The notes: a model not told the origin generated them from the letters alone. A DNA stretch of 64,000 nucleotides from Nonomuraea jiangxiensis (GCF_900099965.1 NZ_FNDJ01000028.1:1-64000); one strand, 5' to 3'. Numbered from the stretch's first letter, positions 45,001-53,673 are shown. A program made the numbers and translations.

Positions 45001-46072
45001 GGGCCACGACCATGCCGTACGCGCCGTCGCGGCGGGCAGATCTCCTTACGGCGGCACCATGATCGTCAGCGGCGGCGACGACCGGACGGTACGCGTCTGG
45101 GACGCCTCGATGAGGACCGCGGAGACGTCGGCGCCGCGTCACCAACCCCTGGTGGTGGCGGCGGGCCCCAAGGTGGTCGCCAGCGGTGGCGACGACGGGA
45201 CCGTATGCCTCCGGGACACGGACACCGGCCGACTGGTCTCCGTTCTGACCGGTCATGAGGGCAATGTCTGGGGAGTGGCCCAGGGAACCCTGCCGGACGG
45301 CACCACAGTCGTCGCCAGTGGTGGCGAGGACGGGACCGTACGTCTTTGGGACACGGACACCGGTCGGCTGCGAACTGTTCTGACCGGACATGAGGGCAGA
45401 GTATGGGGGGTGACCGTCGCGGCCCTGCCCGACGGCGGCACCATCGTGGCCGGCGCGGGCGGCGACCGCACGGTCCGCACCTGGGACGCGACGACCGGCG
45501 TGCCCCGGGCCACCCTCGTAGGACACCAGGACGAGGTGAACGAGGTCGCCGCGGCCACCCTGGCCGACGGCACGGCCATCCTCGTCAGTGCGAGCCGCGA
45601 TCAAACGATCCGCGTGTGGGACGCCGTGACGGGCATGCATCGCGCCACCCTCACTGGTCACAGCGGATGGATAGAAGCGGTGACGACCTGGAGGGCAGCG
45701 GACGGAACAGTGCTGATCGCGAGCGCGAGCCGGGACGGCACCGCTCGTGTGTGGGATGCCACGACCGGCGCGCTGCGCCACACCTTCACCGGGCACGGAG
45801 GCGCGGTCTGGGGCGTGGCGTTCGGTCACATGGGCGACGGCACACCCGTCGTCGTCACCGGCGGCAGCGACACGAACCTGCGCGTGTGGGAGCTGGGCGG
45901 GAGCATGATCACGCAACTCCCGATGCCATGCGTGATCACCACTGTGGATGTCCACGAATCCACTCTTGCGGTGGGTACCAGCACAGGTGTGAGCACCTTC
46001 AGCCTGGTGGATGGAGTCAGCGACGTCCCGCTCGGTTCAGGGCGTCCTGGGCCTGGGTGGCCATGGCGATGA
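42080..46072 (+). CDS. Caspase-like protease / STAND NTPase / WD40 protein
   Basis: The product has 1330 residues from ATG at 42080 after GGAG. Residues 1-~240 are a caspase (peptidase C14) domain with the catalytic pair His82 (LYWAGHGA) and Cys132 (VVVDACYAGA). Residues ~280-600 are a P-loop NTPase: Walker A VLTGSPGTGKSAILGR (~305) and Walker B LRIVIDALDEA. A helical linker follows, then from ~777 eleven or twelve WD40 repeats (GGDDRTVRVWD, GGEDGTVRLWD and others). This is a signalling architecture of multicellular bacteria: WD40 senses, NTPase oligomerises, caspase cuts. The 3' end overlaps the convergent monooxygenase gene by 56 bp. Confidence 0.93.
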   Translation: MAEVPAGEATFVIVGMSVYDHHEDLEFVKTAVPELRDAFTACGFTHELPELSHGGTFHEVGGTLSGSAPGRGRSLILYWAGHGAREAAGDYLLAQDSPAKNFTQLNAMTASMLASFMAQWGFGHALVVVDACYAGATSAELARKLEDTFEQQPAEVRAAVEVIAACGPFERIQDGRFAERFVRVLKEGGTGRSWDAGNLQVYAHEVLQAIEELDLQSPLPAYRAYGYPQRLFPNPKAIPGLPPADAPTQQDRQRRILAGGLRDHFSRAARSIEVDETGWYFVGRTRLLREVVSWLGQGRPSGLSVLTGSPGTGKSAILGRIATLSDPSYRRLAEEEGALEGAEPGTVPVEGLIDVALHTKNKSLAECRELLAAGLALSTPQGGWQTSHELVQAIRRLNRPLRIVIDALDEARPDAVLAIASDLILPLARVPSLRVLVGTRTRTAGTADGRRPLIDLLAPASRYVWVLDEDRDVKQDIHTYVTRRLMGAPTSPYRGDAERARAAATAVAAASGKIFLFARIVTGVLLRMERPLRLAGEGAARLLSGAVRDVFEADLARFGDQEVRVRELLAPLAWAEGAGLPRHPVWTAMASAMSPTGTTYDVTDVDWLLDAAGHHVSQSSEDGQAVFRLYHQAFADYFRERDESAVGIQRAITQALRGTLPADPRLRHWASANPYLLRHLSSHAAAAGRLGGLTSEPGYLAHADPLRLLEVLGKVDPASYPQTRVFWRAAHRLQDPAQRAAVLHLTALEHEPDLVPDVFPPPVGAPLSPRWTRVAPTPFHRTLTGHDVPVTAVGVGELPDGDTIIVSGDKGGAVRVWDAATGIPRTTLAAHDHKVTAVAVSTLDDGTPFIASSDHTQVRLWEATTGVPLGPTMTFTPSIRHLEIRDNEVICLGNRWGRAWNVADGTVRELPQPYAAAYETAHGATVYSIPEDAGLTTAIPATLPDGARIVVAAGKDGTVRIWAVETRALRATLTGHDHAVRAVAAGRSPYGGTMIVSGGDDRTVRVWDASMRTAETSAPRHQPLVVAAGPKVVASGGDDGTVCLRDTDTGRLVSVLTGHEGNVWGVAQGTLPDGTTVVASGGEDGTVRLWDTDTGRLRTVLTGHEGRVWGVTVAALPDGGTIVAGAGGDRTVRTWDATTGVPRATLVGHQDEVNEVAAATLADGTAILVSASRDQTIRVWDAVTGMHRATLTGHSGWIEAVTTWRAADGTVLIASASRDGTARVWDATTGALRHTFTGHGGAVWGVAFGHMGDGTPVVVTGGSDTNLRVWELGGSMITQLPMPCVITTVDVHESTLAVGTSTGVSTFSLVDGVSDVPLGSGRPGPGWPWR

Positions 46073-46976
46073 CCAGGTCCTCCGCGGAGGGCAGGTCGGT
46101 GATGAGGTCGACGGCCTCGCCGGCCCAGACCGGCAGCGGCGGAATCGCGCCGCGTGCCACGTCGTCCTGGTAGTCCTGACGGGCTTCGGGGTCGGCGGCG
46201 AGCTCGGCCTCCCGGCCGCGCCAGCGGTCGAGGTAGGGGTGGGGGAGTGTGCGGGCGGGGTATTTCGACGGCCACTGGGAGCCTCGTGCGATGTCCAGTA
46301 CGGTGCTGCGCTCGGTGTCCTGCGCGCGTCCTTGGAGGATCGCCTTGGTGATCGAGGGGTCGACCAGGGCCTCGGCGGTGGCCTGGAAACGCGTGCCGAT
46401 GAGCGCTCCGGCAGCGCCCAGCACCAGAGCCGCCGCCACGCCTCGGCCGTCGGCGATCCCGCCGGCTGCCAGTACCGGCACCGGAGCCGCGAGATCCACC
46501 ACCGCGGGCACGAACGGCAAAGTAGACCGGCCGTGCAGGGCACCGTGCCCACCGCCTTCGGTCCCCTGCGCCACGATGAGGTCGGCGCCCAGGTCCACGG
46601 CCTGCTTGGCCTCGTCCAGATCGGTGATCTGGAGGATCAACAGAGCCCCTGCCTGGCGAACACGTTCGGCATAGGGGCTCGGATCGCCGAAGGACAGCAT
46701 CATCGCCCTGGGGCCGTACTCCAGCGCACGTTCCACCGCGGCGACGTCGATGCCCCAGGTCAGGAATCCGACACCCCAGGGTCTTCCGGTGCCGGCGACG
46801 ATCGGCACCTCGCGTGCCAGCCACTCCGCGTCCCCGTATGCGCCGCCCAGGATCCCGAACCCGCCCCCGCGGCAGACGGCCGCGGCCAGCGCGCCACCGG
46901 CCGATCCGCCCATCGGCGCGAGCGCGATCGGGTGCCGCACGCCGAGCATCTCCGTGAACGCCGTCGACAACGCCAT
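46017..46976 (-). CDS. Nitronate monooxygenase family flavoprotein
   Basis: The product has 319 residues from ATG at 46976; another ATG six codons upstream is possible. The TIM-barrel FMN protein shows the family start TAFTEMLGVRHPIALAPMGG, the phosphate-binding EGGGHGA, and VLAAGGIADGRGVAAALVLG then ALIGTRF. Members oxidise nitronates such as propionate-3-nitronate; some are enoyl reductases. Neighbours give no pathway hint. Confidence 0.92.
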   Translation of the reverse strand: MALSTAFTEMLGVRHPIALAPMGGSAGGALAAAVCRGGGFGILGGAYGDAEWLAREVPIVAGTGRPWGVGFLTWGIDVAAVERALEYGPRAMMLSFGDPSPYAERVRQAGALLILQITDLDEAKQAVDLGADLIVAQGTEGGGHGALHGRSTLPFVPAVVDLAAPVPVLAAGGIADGRGVAAALVLGAAGALIGTRFQATAEALVDPSITKAILQGRAQDTERSTVLDIARGSQWPSKYPARTLPHPYLDRWRGREAELAADPEARQDYQDDVARGAIPPLPVWAGEAVDLITDLPSAEDLVIAMATQAQDALNRAGRR

Positions 46977-47034
46977 GGCCGCATTCTGGCGCATCGTCCG
47001 CCGGCCTGGATCACCGGACCCGGCCTGATCGAGG

Positions 47035-48381
47035 TCACGTGCCCCGGAGGAGGCGTAGTGCCGCCGCGCCGGCGAGGTAGGCGATCAGTGCCGGTGTCGG
47101 CCACCCGAACAGGGCGGGGCTCGTACTGGGAACCAGGCTGTTGCCGAGCATGCCCAAGATGACGGCGACGAACCCCGCCACGGCCAATGCCCGGCGGCCC
47201 GCTGTTCGAGCCAGGCCGGGCGAGAGGCCACCAGGGCGTCGGTCGCGCCCGCAGGCGCCACGGACCTCGATCCGTCCGAAGATCGCGACCAGCAGCGCGA
47301 GAGTGAGGCTGAGCATGATCAGCAACGGGAGCCGCCAGGCGAACCAGGCCATCGAGCCGACGCTGGGAGTCGGCAGCACACCTGCGGCATTCAGTGCGGC
47401 CGTGAGCAGGATCGCGGCGCTGATGTGCCAGAGGAAGATCGTCAAGATCACGGCATTGACCGCGACCACCGCGATCCATGCGCGCGAGTGCCGCAGCCAC
47501 CGCTCAGTCCGGTCACGCAGCAGTAGCGCCATCCCGAGCTGGGCGGCGGCCACCGCCAGCAGGGCCAGGCTCGGGGGCGACATGTTGTGCAGCCGTTCCC
47601 CGGGCACATTGATCATGCTGACCGGGTAGGGACCGACGAGGGTGAGCACCAGCACCGCGCCGGCCCCGCCGAGCACCAGCGGCATCACTACGCGGGGGCG
47701 GGAGGACAGCCGGCCGTCGCGCCAGGCGAATCCCATCTGATGGATGGCCAGCCAGCCGAACAGGTAGTTGCCGTTGCCCCAGAACGGATCGCCGATCAGG
47801 CGGGCCAGGTCGCCGGCGGCGACAAGGCCGACCAGTACCGCTGGAACCGCCAGGCCGTACCGGCGGTGCAGGGCGTACATCACCGGGGTCAGCACGACCA
47901 TGACCAGGTAGGCGACGAGGAACCACAGGGGAATCGAGGCGAACCACGCCACCAGGCGAACTCGGGCGGGGTCGGCGCCGAACAGCCGGGCGACCAGTGC
48001 GCCACCGGCCGTGATCAGCACCAGCGCGGTGGTCGGGCGGAGCAACCGGCCGCTGCGGTTGAGCAGCCATTCGGTCGCATTCCCGCCTCGGCGGCGTTCG
48101 GCGGCGAGCGATACCGCGTTGGCGTACCCGCCGACGAAGAAGAACACCGGCATGACCTGCACCACCCAGGTGAGGGGATGCGCCCATGGCAGGTCCGGCA
48201 GTGCCGAGCGGCCGGTCAGTTCGCCGTGCTCGTCGTAGCCGACCACCGTCACCAGCCAGTGTCCGAGGACCACGGCGAGGATGGAGATCCCCCGTAGCAG
48301 ATCGATGAACCGTTCCCGTGACGGGGGTGACTGCTCGGCACGCCGCCGAACAGCTCGCAACACGGCGCCCATGCCGTTCAT
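47035..48381 (-). CDS. Acyltransferase-3 family membrane protein
   Basis: The product has 448 residues and about ten membrane segments. RFIDLLRGISILAVVLGHWL holds the conserved Arg and His of acyltransferase-3 (OafB/NodX) proteins, and MPVFFFVGGYANAVSL and IPLWFLVAYLVMVV follow as expected. These enzymes O-acylate sugars or antibiotics at the membrane. The substrate is unknown; no glycan or biosynthetic genes adjoin. Confidence 0.9.
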   Translation of the reverse strand: MNGMGAVLRAVRRRAEQSPPSRERFIDLLRGISILAVVLGHWLVTVVGYDEHGELTGRSALPDLPWAHPLTWVVQVMPVFFFVGGYANAVSLAAERRRGGNATEWLLNRSGRLLRPTTALVLITAGGALVARLFGADPARVRLVAWFASIPLWFLVAYLVMVVLTPVMYALHRRYGLAVPAVLVGLVAAGDLARLIGDPFWGNGNYLFGWLAIHQMGFAWRDGRLSSRPRVVMPLVLGGAGAVLVLTLVGPYPVSMINVPGERLHNMSPPSLALLAVAAAQLGMALLLRDRTERWLRHSRAWIAVVAVNAVILTIFLWHISAAILLTAALNAAGVLPTPSVGSMAWFAWRLPLLIMLSLTLALLVAIFGRIEVRGACGRDRRPGGLSPGLARTAGRRALAVAGFVAVILGMLGNSLVPSTSPALFGWPTPALIAYLAGAAALRLLRGT

Positions 48382-48424
48382 GTCGCACCGTGCCTGGTCC
48401 TCGTGCGGGTATGCAACGCCAGAC

Positions 48425-48600
48425 CCTTACCCGCTCTACTCCCGGTTCACGTCCGTGGGTGGGAGCCGCGATGATGGGCAGCCGCTTCACCGCTTCACGG
48501 TCGAGCAGGCCGACCTGAGCGAGCACAGCGGCTTGATCCCAGTAAATGCGCTTCCCACGATCCCGATCACCGGGATGCGCACCTGCTTGCCCCTATCCCC
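48425..48600 (-). pseudogene. Remnant of an NTF2-like ester cyclase (SnoaL-like) gene, C-terminal part
   Basis: Minus-strand translation gives GKQVRIPVIGIV and, in another frame a few codons on, RIYWDQAAVLAQVGLLDR followed by LPIIA. These are the C-terminal signatures of SnoaL-like ester cyclases (HIYWDQ..VL.Q.GLLD). The segment between them (about 10 codons) is missing and the frame shifts, and no N-terminal part is found. The rest of 48382-48821 holds no recognisable gene. Confidence 0.6.
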
Positions 48601-48821
48601 GCCGTGCGGCTCACTGACTCGATGGACATGTCGGCCGCGTTCCGCCCCACGAACCATCGTTGCTAAAAGTCACGGACGCCCTCGAGTCCGGCACCACCCA
48701 TGCCGGTGGGCACGTGCGGGACAGTCTGGTTATCCGTCATGCGCTTCAGCTCATTTGGAGGAGAGCCACACCGATTGTCGGTGTCGATCAATAGGCTGCG
48801 GCCCGTGATCGAGAACGGACT

Positions 48822-51476
48822 ATGCCCCGCCCGGATCGAGACACCCGCGTGAACGCCGTGCAGGGGGTGCTCGACCGCATCGAGACCGGCTCCGTCACCA
48901 GCCTCGTGACGCTCCTGCACGGGCTCACCGACGACGACAAGCGCGCGGTGGCCCGGCACCTGCCCACCCACCTGAACGAACGCAGGCGCGCCGGGTTCGA
49001 GGCCGAACGGCGGCTCTGGGAGCTGGCGGCCCTCTATCGCCTGGCCGGGGCGGCCTGTCTGAGCGGGGCGGAGCAGGTGGCCTCCTGGCTCAACCGGCGG
49101 GAGCTGAGTGGCGTGGAGCCGAAGGCCGACGCCATACAGGTCATGTCCGTGCTCGCGAACCGGCCGCTGGAGTGGCGCCGCGACCTGGCCGTCCGCCTGG
49201 TACGGCGGTTGCGACCGGCCCCCACCGGCTCGACCTGGCGGCGCGTGGAGTCACTGAGAGCCTGGGACCTGGCCGCGGCACTGGTGATCGAGACGGGCGT
49301 TGAGCCGCCGGAGAACGACGCGTTCGTGTCCGGATGGGTTCTGCGGACGGTCGAGCGGCAGTGGATGAGCAACGGGACTCCGGTACTCGCCGATGATCGG
49401 CTGCTCGATCACATGCTGCCGCGCCTGTTCCAGGCGGCGGGCGTGGCGGACGGGCTGGGCTGGGATCCAGGCTTGGAGGGCAGGCAGAGCATCGTCGGCG
49501 AGCTGGTCGAGCTGGCCCGAACGGGCCGCGTGCCGCGCCAGGCGCTGCTCGAGGGCTGCGTGAGCCGGTTCCTGGCCGGAGGCGATGCTGCTGAGACCGG
49601 TCCCTTCGTCACGCTGTGGCGGGAGCTGAAGCCGGAAGCGGCGGAGATCCCGGTGACCGAGTTCGTCCGTGTGCTGCCGTCGGCGTCCTCACCCGTGGTC
49701 CAGCTCGCGCTGGAGGAGCTGCGTCGGGCGGAGTCCGCAGGAGCGCTCGACACGGAACTGTTCGCCGAGGCGGTCCAGGCGCTGGCGTACCGGCCGGAGA
49801 AGAAGAACATGGCGGCCGCGGTGAAGTGGATCGCCGACGCGCCCCCGGCCAGGGGCGCCGCCGCGGTGGCCGCGCTGGCGCCCGTGTTCGACGTCGAGAC
49901 GCCCAGCCTGCGCGAACGTGCGGTACGCGTCGCGGTCAAGCTCGCCCCGCACACCGCTGAGCTTGATAGGGAGGCGATCCGCGAGGCGGGCACCCGGCTA
50001 CCCACCGGCCTGCGCGAGCGGTTGGCCGCCGCCTTCGGCACGGTGGACGAGGCCGAGCCGGATCCCGTAGCCGCTCCCGCGCTGACCCCGACGCCGCTGC
50101 CGGCCCTGGCCCGGCCCATCGTGTCAGTGGCGGAACTGGCCGCCGAGCTGGAGCAACCGCTGTGGCCGCAGGAGCCGGCGCGGATGGAGCGGATCCTCTC
50201 CGGCCTGGTCGAGCTGGCCCACGAGGACCGTGACGCCCTCGTGGAGGGATTGCAGCCCTGGTGGCAGACGAACTGGCGACATCCCTTCGAAGCGAGAAAC
50301 TACGTGTACGGCATCTCCAGCTTCGACGAGGACATCGGTTTCCTGCTGTCGCGTTGCGCGCTGGCCGTCGTGTCGCCGGCGAACAGCCGCGAGCTGACCG
50401 CATTGCTGCACGACGACAGCAGCCGCTGGCCGAACTCCGAGCCTGCCCTGCAACGATTCGTCCAGCAACGTTTCCGTGAGGTCATATCCCTGTTCGAACG
50501 GAACGAGACGGTGCCGGTGTTACTGGCCACGCCGACAGCGCCCACCGGGCACGTCGACGCCGCCACTTTGGTCGCGCGCATGGAGCGATTGAAGGTTACC
50601 GAGCCGCTCGAGTACGACTTCCTGCAGGCGTTGCTGCGACTGCCGCGCAGGATCGATCCGGAGCTGGTCGTACGGGCGGAGAGACTGCCGTCGGAGGCGG
50701 GCCGGCGACTGGCGGCGTGTCTGCGCGCCGGTGGGTTGCCTGACCCCGTCGTGACCTGGGAACTCGGAGCGTTCGACCGCCCGGCCTCCTACCACCAGTC
50801 GCTGCAGGAGGCGCACGCCCGCCTCGCACCGCCCGAGGGCGTGCCCGGGCCGCTCGCCGAGCTGTGGACTCTCGCTCCCAAGACCGGCTATCCCGCCTCC
50901 TCCCGGAACACGGTGTGGTGGCCGCCCATCATGCCCTCGCATCGGGAGGCCCTGGCCGCGCACCTCCTCGAGTGCCTTCCATCGAGCGGTCCGGTGGAGG
51001 CCGTGACCGCTCTGGCGCACAACGACGGCCCGGCGGGCATCGCGACCGCGAGCACGATCGTCATCGCCATGAACCATCCCACCCCCGCCCAACGGGCCCT
51101 GGCCGCCGACGCGACCCTCACGCTGGCCGCGTACGGGGAGTTGCCCGCGGCCGACCTCGGCCGGGCCGTGGGCCACATGGTCCGCGGCGAGCAGGTCAAA
51201 CTCAATCGAATCATTGGTGTCCTCGACGAGGTCACGGCGGCCGGGGCGCATGCCGCCGTGTGGACGGCCCTGGCTCAGGCGGTGCCGCTGCTGTTGCCCG
51301 CACCCGGTGAGAAGCCCAGGCCAGGGCTGGGCGAACTACTCAAGGTCGCCGTGCGCGCGGCGGAGCTCGCTGGGGCGCGCGACGAAATACCGGGGCTGGC
51401 GGAACTGGCGGCACGCAAGGGCTCGAGCCTGCTGATCCATGAGGCGCGGCGCCTGCACGAGGCGATCTCCGCCTGA
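48822..51476 (+). CDS. Large alpha-helical repeat protein, DUF6493-like
   Basis: The product has 884 residues, is soluble and nearly all helical, with HEAT-like repeats (for example VVQLALEELRRAESAGALDT and AAAVAALAPVFDVETPSL) and a Pro/Ala linker near residue 415. FEARNYVYGISSFDEDIGF is a distinct conserved-looking patch. It resembles DUF6493 proteins, which in actinomycetes are often beside SWIM-zinc-finger genes; no such partner lies here. Function unknown. Confidence 0.7.
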   Translation: MPRPDRDTRVNAVQGVLDRIETGSVTSLVTLLHGLTDDDKRAVARHLPTHLNERRRAGFEAERRLWELAALYRLAGAACLSGAEQVASWLNRRELSGVEPKADAIQVMSVLANRPLEWRRDLAVRLVRRLRPAPTGSTWRRVESLRAWDLAAALVIETGVEPPENDAFVSGWVLRTVERQWMSNGTPVLADDRLLDHMLPRLFQAAGVADGLGWDPGLEGRQSIVGELVELARTGRVPRQALLEGCVSRFLAGGDAAETGPFVTLWRELKPEAAEIPVTEFVRVLPSASSPVVQLALEELRRAESAGALDTELFAEAVQALAYRPEKKNMAAAVKWIADAPPARGAAAVAALAPVFDVETPSLRERAVRVAVKLAPHTAELDREAIREAGTRLPTGLRERLAAAFGTVDEAEPDPVAAPALTPTPLPALARPIVSVAELAAELEQPLWPQEPARMERILSGLVELAHEDRDALVEGLQPWWQTNWRHPFEARNYVYGISSFDEDIGFLLSRCALAVVSPANSRELTALLHDDSSRWPNSEPALQRFVQQRFREVISLFERNETVPVLLATPTAPTGHVDAATLVARMERLKVTEPLEYDFLQALLRLPRRIDPELVVRAERLPSEAGRRLAACLRAGGLPDPVVTWELGAFDRPASYHQSLQEAHARLAPPEGVPGPLAELWTLAPKTGYPASSRNTVWWPPIMPSHREALAAHLLECLPSSGPVEAVTALAHNDGPAGIATASTIVIAMNHPTPAQRALAADATLTLAAYGELPAADLGRAVGHMVRGEQVKLNRIIGVLDEVTAAGAHAAVWTALAQAVPLLLPAPGEKPRPGLGELLKVAVRAAELAGARDEIPGLAELAARKGSSLLIHEARRLHEAISA

Positions 51477-51730
51477 GCCAGAACATGCCGATCTGCGGCC
51501 CGCCCGCAGCCCCGCATCATCGGCCCTGCATCATCGGCCCTGACCCTCTGTCCCGGCACGCCCCTGTTTGCCCTCACACCGCTGACGGCTGACATCTCCC
51601 CGGAAGAACAATCTTCCTACCAGGAGAAAGAACCACACCCCCGTCGCAGCCGAGGACTGTCGCCGGCATCACCCGTCTGTCACCGTGCTCAACGTCAGAC
51701 CCGAGCCGCACCACCAGCGCCGGGGGAACC

Positions 51731-51754
51731 TTCCTAGCTTCGCAAAGGTAGGAA
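51731..51754 (+). promoter_or_regulatory. Hairpin covering the ribosome-binding site of the next small gene
   Basis: TTCCTA (51731-51736) pairs perfectly with TAGGAA (51749-51754), and the second arm is the ribosome-binding site of the ATG at 51758. An alternative pairing ACCTT/AAGGT overlaps it. The structure could switch translation on and off. Confidence 0.35.
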
Positions 51755-51757
51755 TGC

Positions 51758-51991
51758 ATGAACACAGAAGCACAGATCATCGACCTCATGACGCGTATCC
51801 GGGCACTCGAAAGCCACACCGCTCAGGTGGTAGCCGACCTTACCGACCTGCGAGCCGAGATGAGACAAGACGTTGCCGCGCTCAACGACGAGCTTGCCGG
51901 CCTGCGACGCCACATGGACGAGCACTTCACCTCCATCCGGTCCGAACTGCTACACCGATTCCGCGTCATCCAAGGCGAAGTGATCGCCTAA
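51758..51991 (+). CDS. Small coiled-coil protein
   Basis: The product has 77 residues with heptad-patterned hydrophobics throughout (IIDLMTRIRALESHTAQVVA then DLTDLRAEMRQDVAALNDEL). ATG follows the ribosome-binding GGTAGGA. A strong hairpin starts 40 nt after the stop. It resembles no known family that I recognise; a small oligomerising or antitoxin-like protein is possible. Confidence 0.6.
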   Translation: MNTEAQIIDLMTRIRALESHTAQVVADLTDLRAEMRQDVAALNDELAGLRRHMDEHFTSIRSELLHRFRVIQGEVIA

Positions 51992-52030
51992 CCCACGGCA
52001 CCGGCGACCGCCGGACAACGCCAAGGCCCC

Positions 52031-52066
52031 GGGATGAGTTTCGTGCCGTGCACGAGGACTCATCCC
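52031..52066. terminator. Strong hairpin downstream of the small coiled-coil gene
   Basis: GGGATGAGT pairs with ACTCATCCC and, inside a 1x2 bulge, TCGTGC pairs with GCACGA around a CGT loop. Fifteen base pairs in total. It may terminate the small gene or be an end of a decayed mobile element. Confidence 0.5.
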
Positions 52067-52420
52067 AACTTAATGCTCCTGAAACAAGCCCTTGGTCAAG
52101 CTACTGAGTGTGAGCGTGAGACCTTCCCTCAGAACGGTCTTCGACACGCCGACGGCCCGGCGTTCACCCGCCATCGACACCTGCCCCACAGCAGACCCGA
52201 ACCCTCTTCGCCGTACGCCGAAACGGCCTCGGCAGCCCCTTCCGAGGGTTCCGGTGGTTGGCGCCGAAAGAGTACGCACAGGCTGTGGATGGCATCCCTG
52301 CGTCATGACGTCCTGCCCCGCGTCTGGAGACCGTTCTGAAGGCGGCCATCGCACCTGTGATCCGAATGTGACGACGGGCTTCTCCTCATAGGAGGTTGTG
52401 GTGCCAGATCATGTCTTCCT
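52067..52420. other. No recognisable gene
   Basis: About 350 bases with short overlapping frames only. None has a family signature or a good start. An AGGAGG at 52389-52394 lies 26 bp before the lipoprotein start, too far to serve it, which suggests a small deletion or a frameshift near that gene's 5' end. Confidence 0.5.
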
Positions 52421-53314
52421 GTGAAATCCATGGATCAAACGGGCAGCCGACCCCATTCGGTACCTCCGAAGCCGGTAACGCTGCCGCTGCGGTCGTCGCT
52501 CAGCGGCTTCGTTCTGCTTGTCACGTTGGGCGGTCTGGCCGGTTGTGCTTCGACAGGCGGCAGCCTGCCGAGCGGTCAGGGCGGCGCTGTGGTCCAGTCT
52601 GCGGTGCAGGTGAAACCGGCTGCTTTCCGTGCCGAGCCATCGCCTTCTCCCCGGGATGCGGCATTGAGAAGTCCGCTTTACCGGACGTCTCGTATCGCCA
52701 AGATGACGTGCAAGCTGCCTCGTCTGGAAGATGGCAGTTGGAGCTCGATGCGGCGCTACATGCAGACGGTGAGTGGCTGCCTCGACCGTGTATGGGCGAA
52801 GCAGCTTGCAAAGATGCATCAGTCTTACAAAGCGCCCAAGCGCTACTTTCTGAAGGAGCGGGCCAACGTCGACGCTTGTGGCGGGACAGTGCCGCCAACG
52901 GGCGCCACCGGTTTCTACTGTGAAGCCAGAAAGACATATTACGTGCTGGCCGAATCTAAGGCATGGAGTTCTAAGGAAGGGCTATGGGCTGCGCATTCCG
53001 TTGCCCGTATGCATAGTTATTACATTCAAGACCTGGTCGGCATTATGGACTATGGCGATGAGCTTGAGGCCAAGGCCGTGAGTAGGGACGAGCAGATGCT
53101 GGTCATCAACAGGAGTGCAGATCAGACTGCCTGTTTTGCCGGCGCTGCGCTGCAATCGATGCGCGACACGTTGCCGTCCTGGTCCAAGTTCATGGCGAGG
53201 TACAAGAGGGACCAGGATCTCAAGGCCTACGCGGCGTGGCTGGATCGGGGGTTCAGCAGCGGCCGACCCGGCTCCTGCAACACTTGGACCGCGCCGAGTA
53301 AGAGCATCGGGTAG
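52421..53314 (+). CDS. Lipoprotein resembling neutral zinc metallopeptidases, catalytic motif lost
   Basis: The product has 297 residues from GTG at 52421 (ATG at 52430 also possible). A signal segment ends in LAGC, so a lipoprotein is expected. The body follows the YpfJ-like metallopeptidase pattern: VDACGGTVPPTGATGFYCEA and TYYVLAESKAW correspond to the usual ACG...FYCP...VYLD. At the zinc site AHSVARMHSYY stands where active members have AHExGHH, so the catalytic Glu is missing. It is probably a binding or scaffold pseudoenzyme on the cell surface. Confidence 0.7.
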   Translation: MKSMDQTGSRPHSVPPKPVTLPLRSSLSGFVLLVTLGGLAGCASTGGSLPSGQGGAVVQSAVQVKPAAFRAEPSPSPRDAALRSPLYRTSRIAKMTCKLPRLEDGSWSSMRRYMQTVSGCLDRVWAKQLAKMHQSYKAPKRYFLKERANVDACGGTVPPTGATGFYCEARKTYYVLAESKAWSSKEGLWAAHSVARMHSYYIQDLVGIMDYGDELEAKAVSRDEQMLVINRSADQTACFAGAALQSMRDTLPSWSKFMARYKRDQDLKAYAAWLDRGFSSGRPGSCNTWTAPSKSIG

Positions 53315-53507
53315 CGCCGGAATCGCATGTGGCGCTCGCCTCGCGGGCACCACATCCCGCGAAGGGTGCGACGGCTACTGCCGTATCAGGCAACGTTCGC
53401 CCCCGGTCCTCGCACAGCTGTTCAACGGCGGCGTGGGTTCCGTCAGGTGATGTAGCGGTGGATCGTGCTGCCCCGCTCCGTACGGCTGGCGTGGTCGGTG
53501 GGCGATA

Positions 53508-53562
53508 TCTTCGCCACGGGCATGCCCCGAACGGACAGCAGCACCATCTGCGCCCTCCGCCC
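53508..53562 (-). pseudogene. IS630-type transposase fragment (second part)
   Basis: Reading leftward on the minus strand from 53562 gives GRRAQMVLLSVRGMPVAKI, the helix-turn-helix start conserved in actinobacterial IS630 transposases. It is followed by unrelated sequence and a stop at 53443. The preceding part of the same transposase lies at 54413-54484. Confidence 0.7.
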
Positions 53563-53584
53563 TGCTGACAAGGAGTTGATCGCC
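53560..53584 (+). repeat. Left inverted repeat bracketing the LysE gene
   Basis: The core GCTGACAAGG (53564-53573), with CCC before it and GTT plus TCGC after it, recurs inverted at 54390-54414. About 20 of 24 positions agree with one gap. The pair brackets an ~850-bp segment. Confidence 0.55.
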
Positions 53585-53673
53585 AAGGCGGGAAAGGGGA
53601 GCCTGGGTGGAGGCCGTCTTCGAGTGATGTACCCGCGGGCAGGAGCGGGCCCCAATGTGAGACGATTCGCCCC

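Noticed and set aside
46011..47162. Long plus-strand frame across the nitronate monooxygenase gene
   Set aside because: It mirrors the real minus-strand gene with clear flavoprotein motifs; the plus reading has none.
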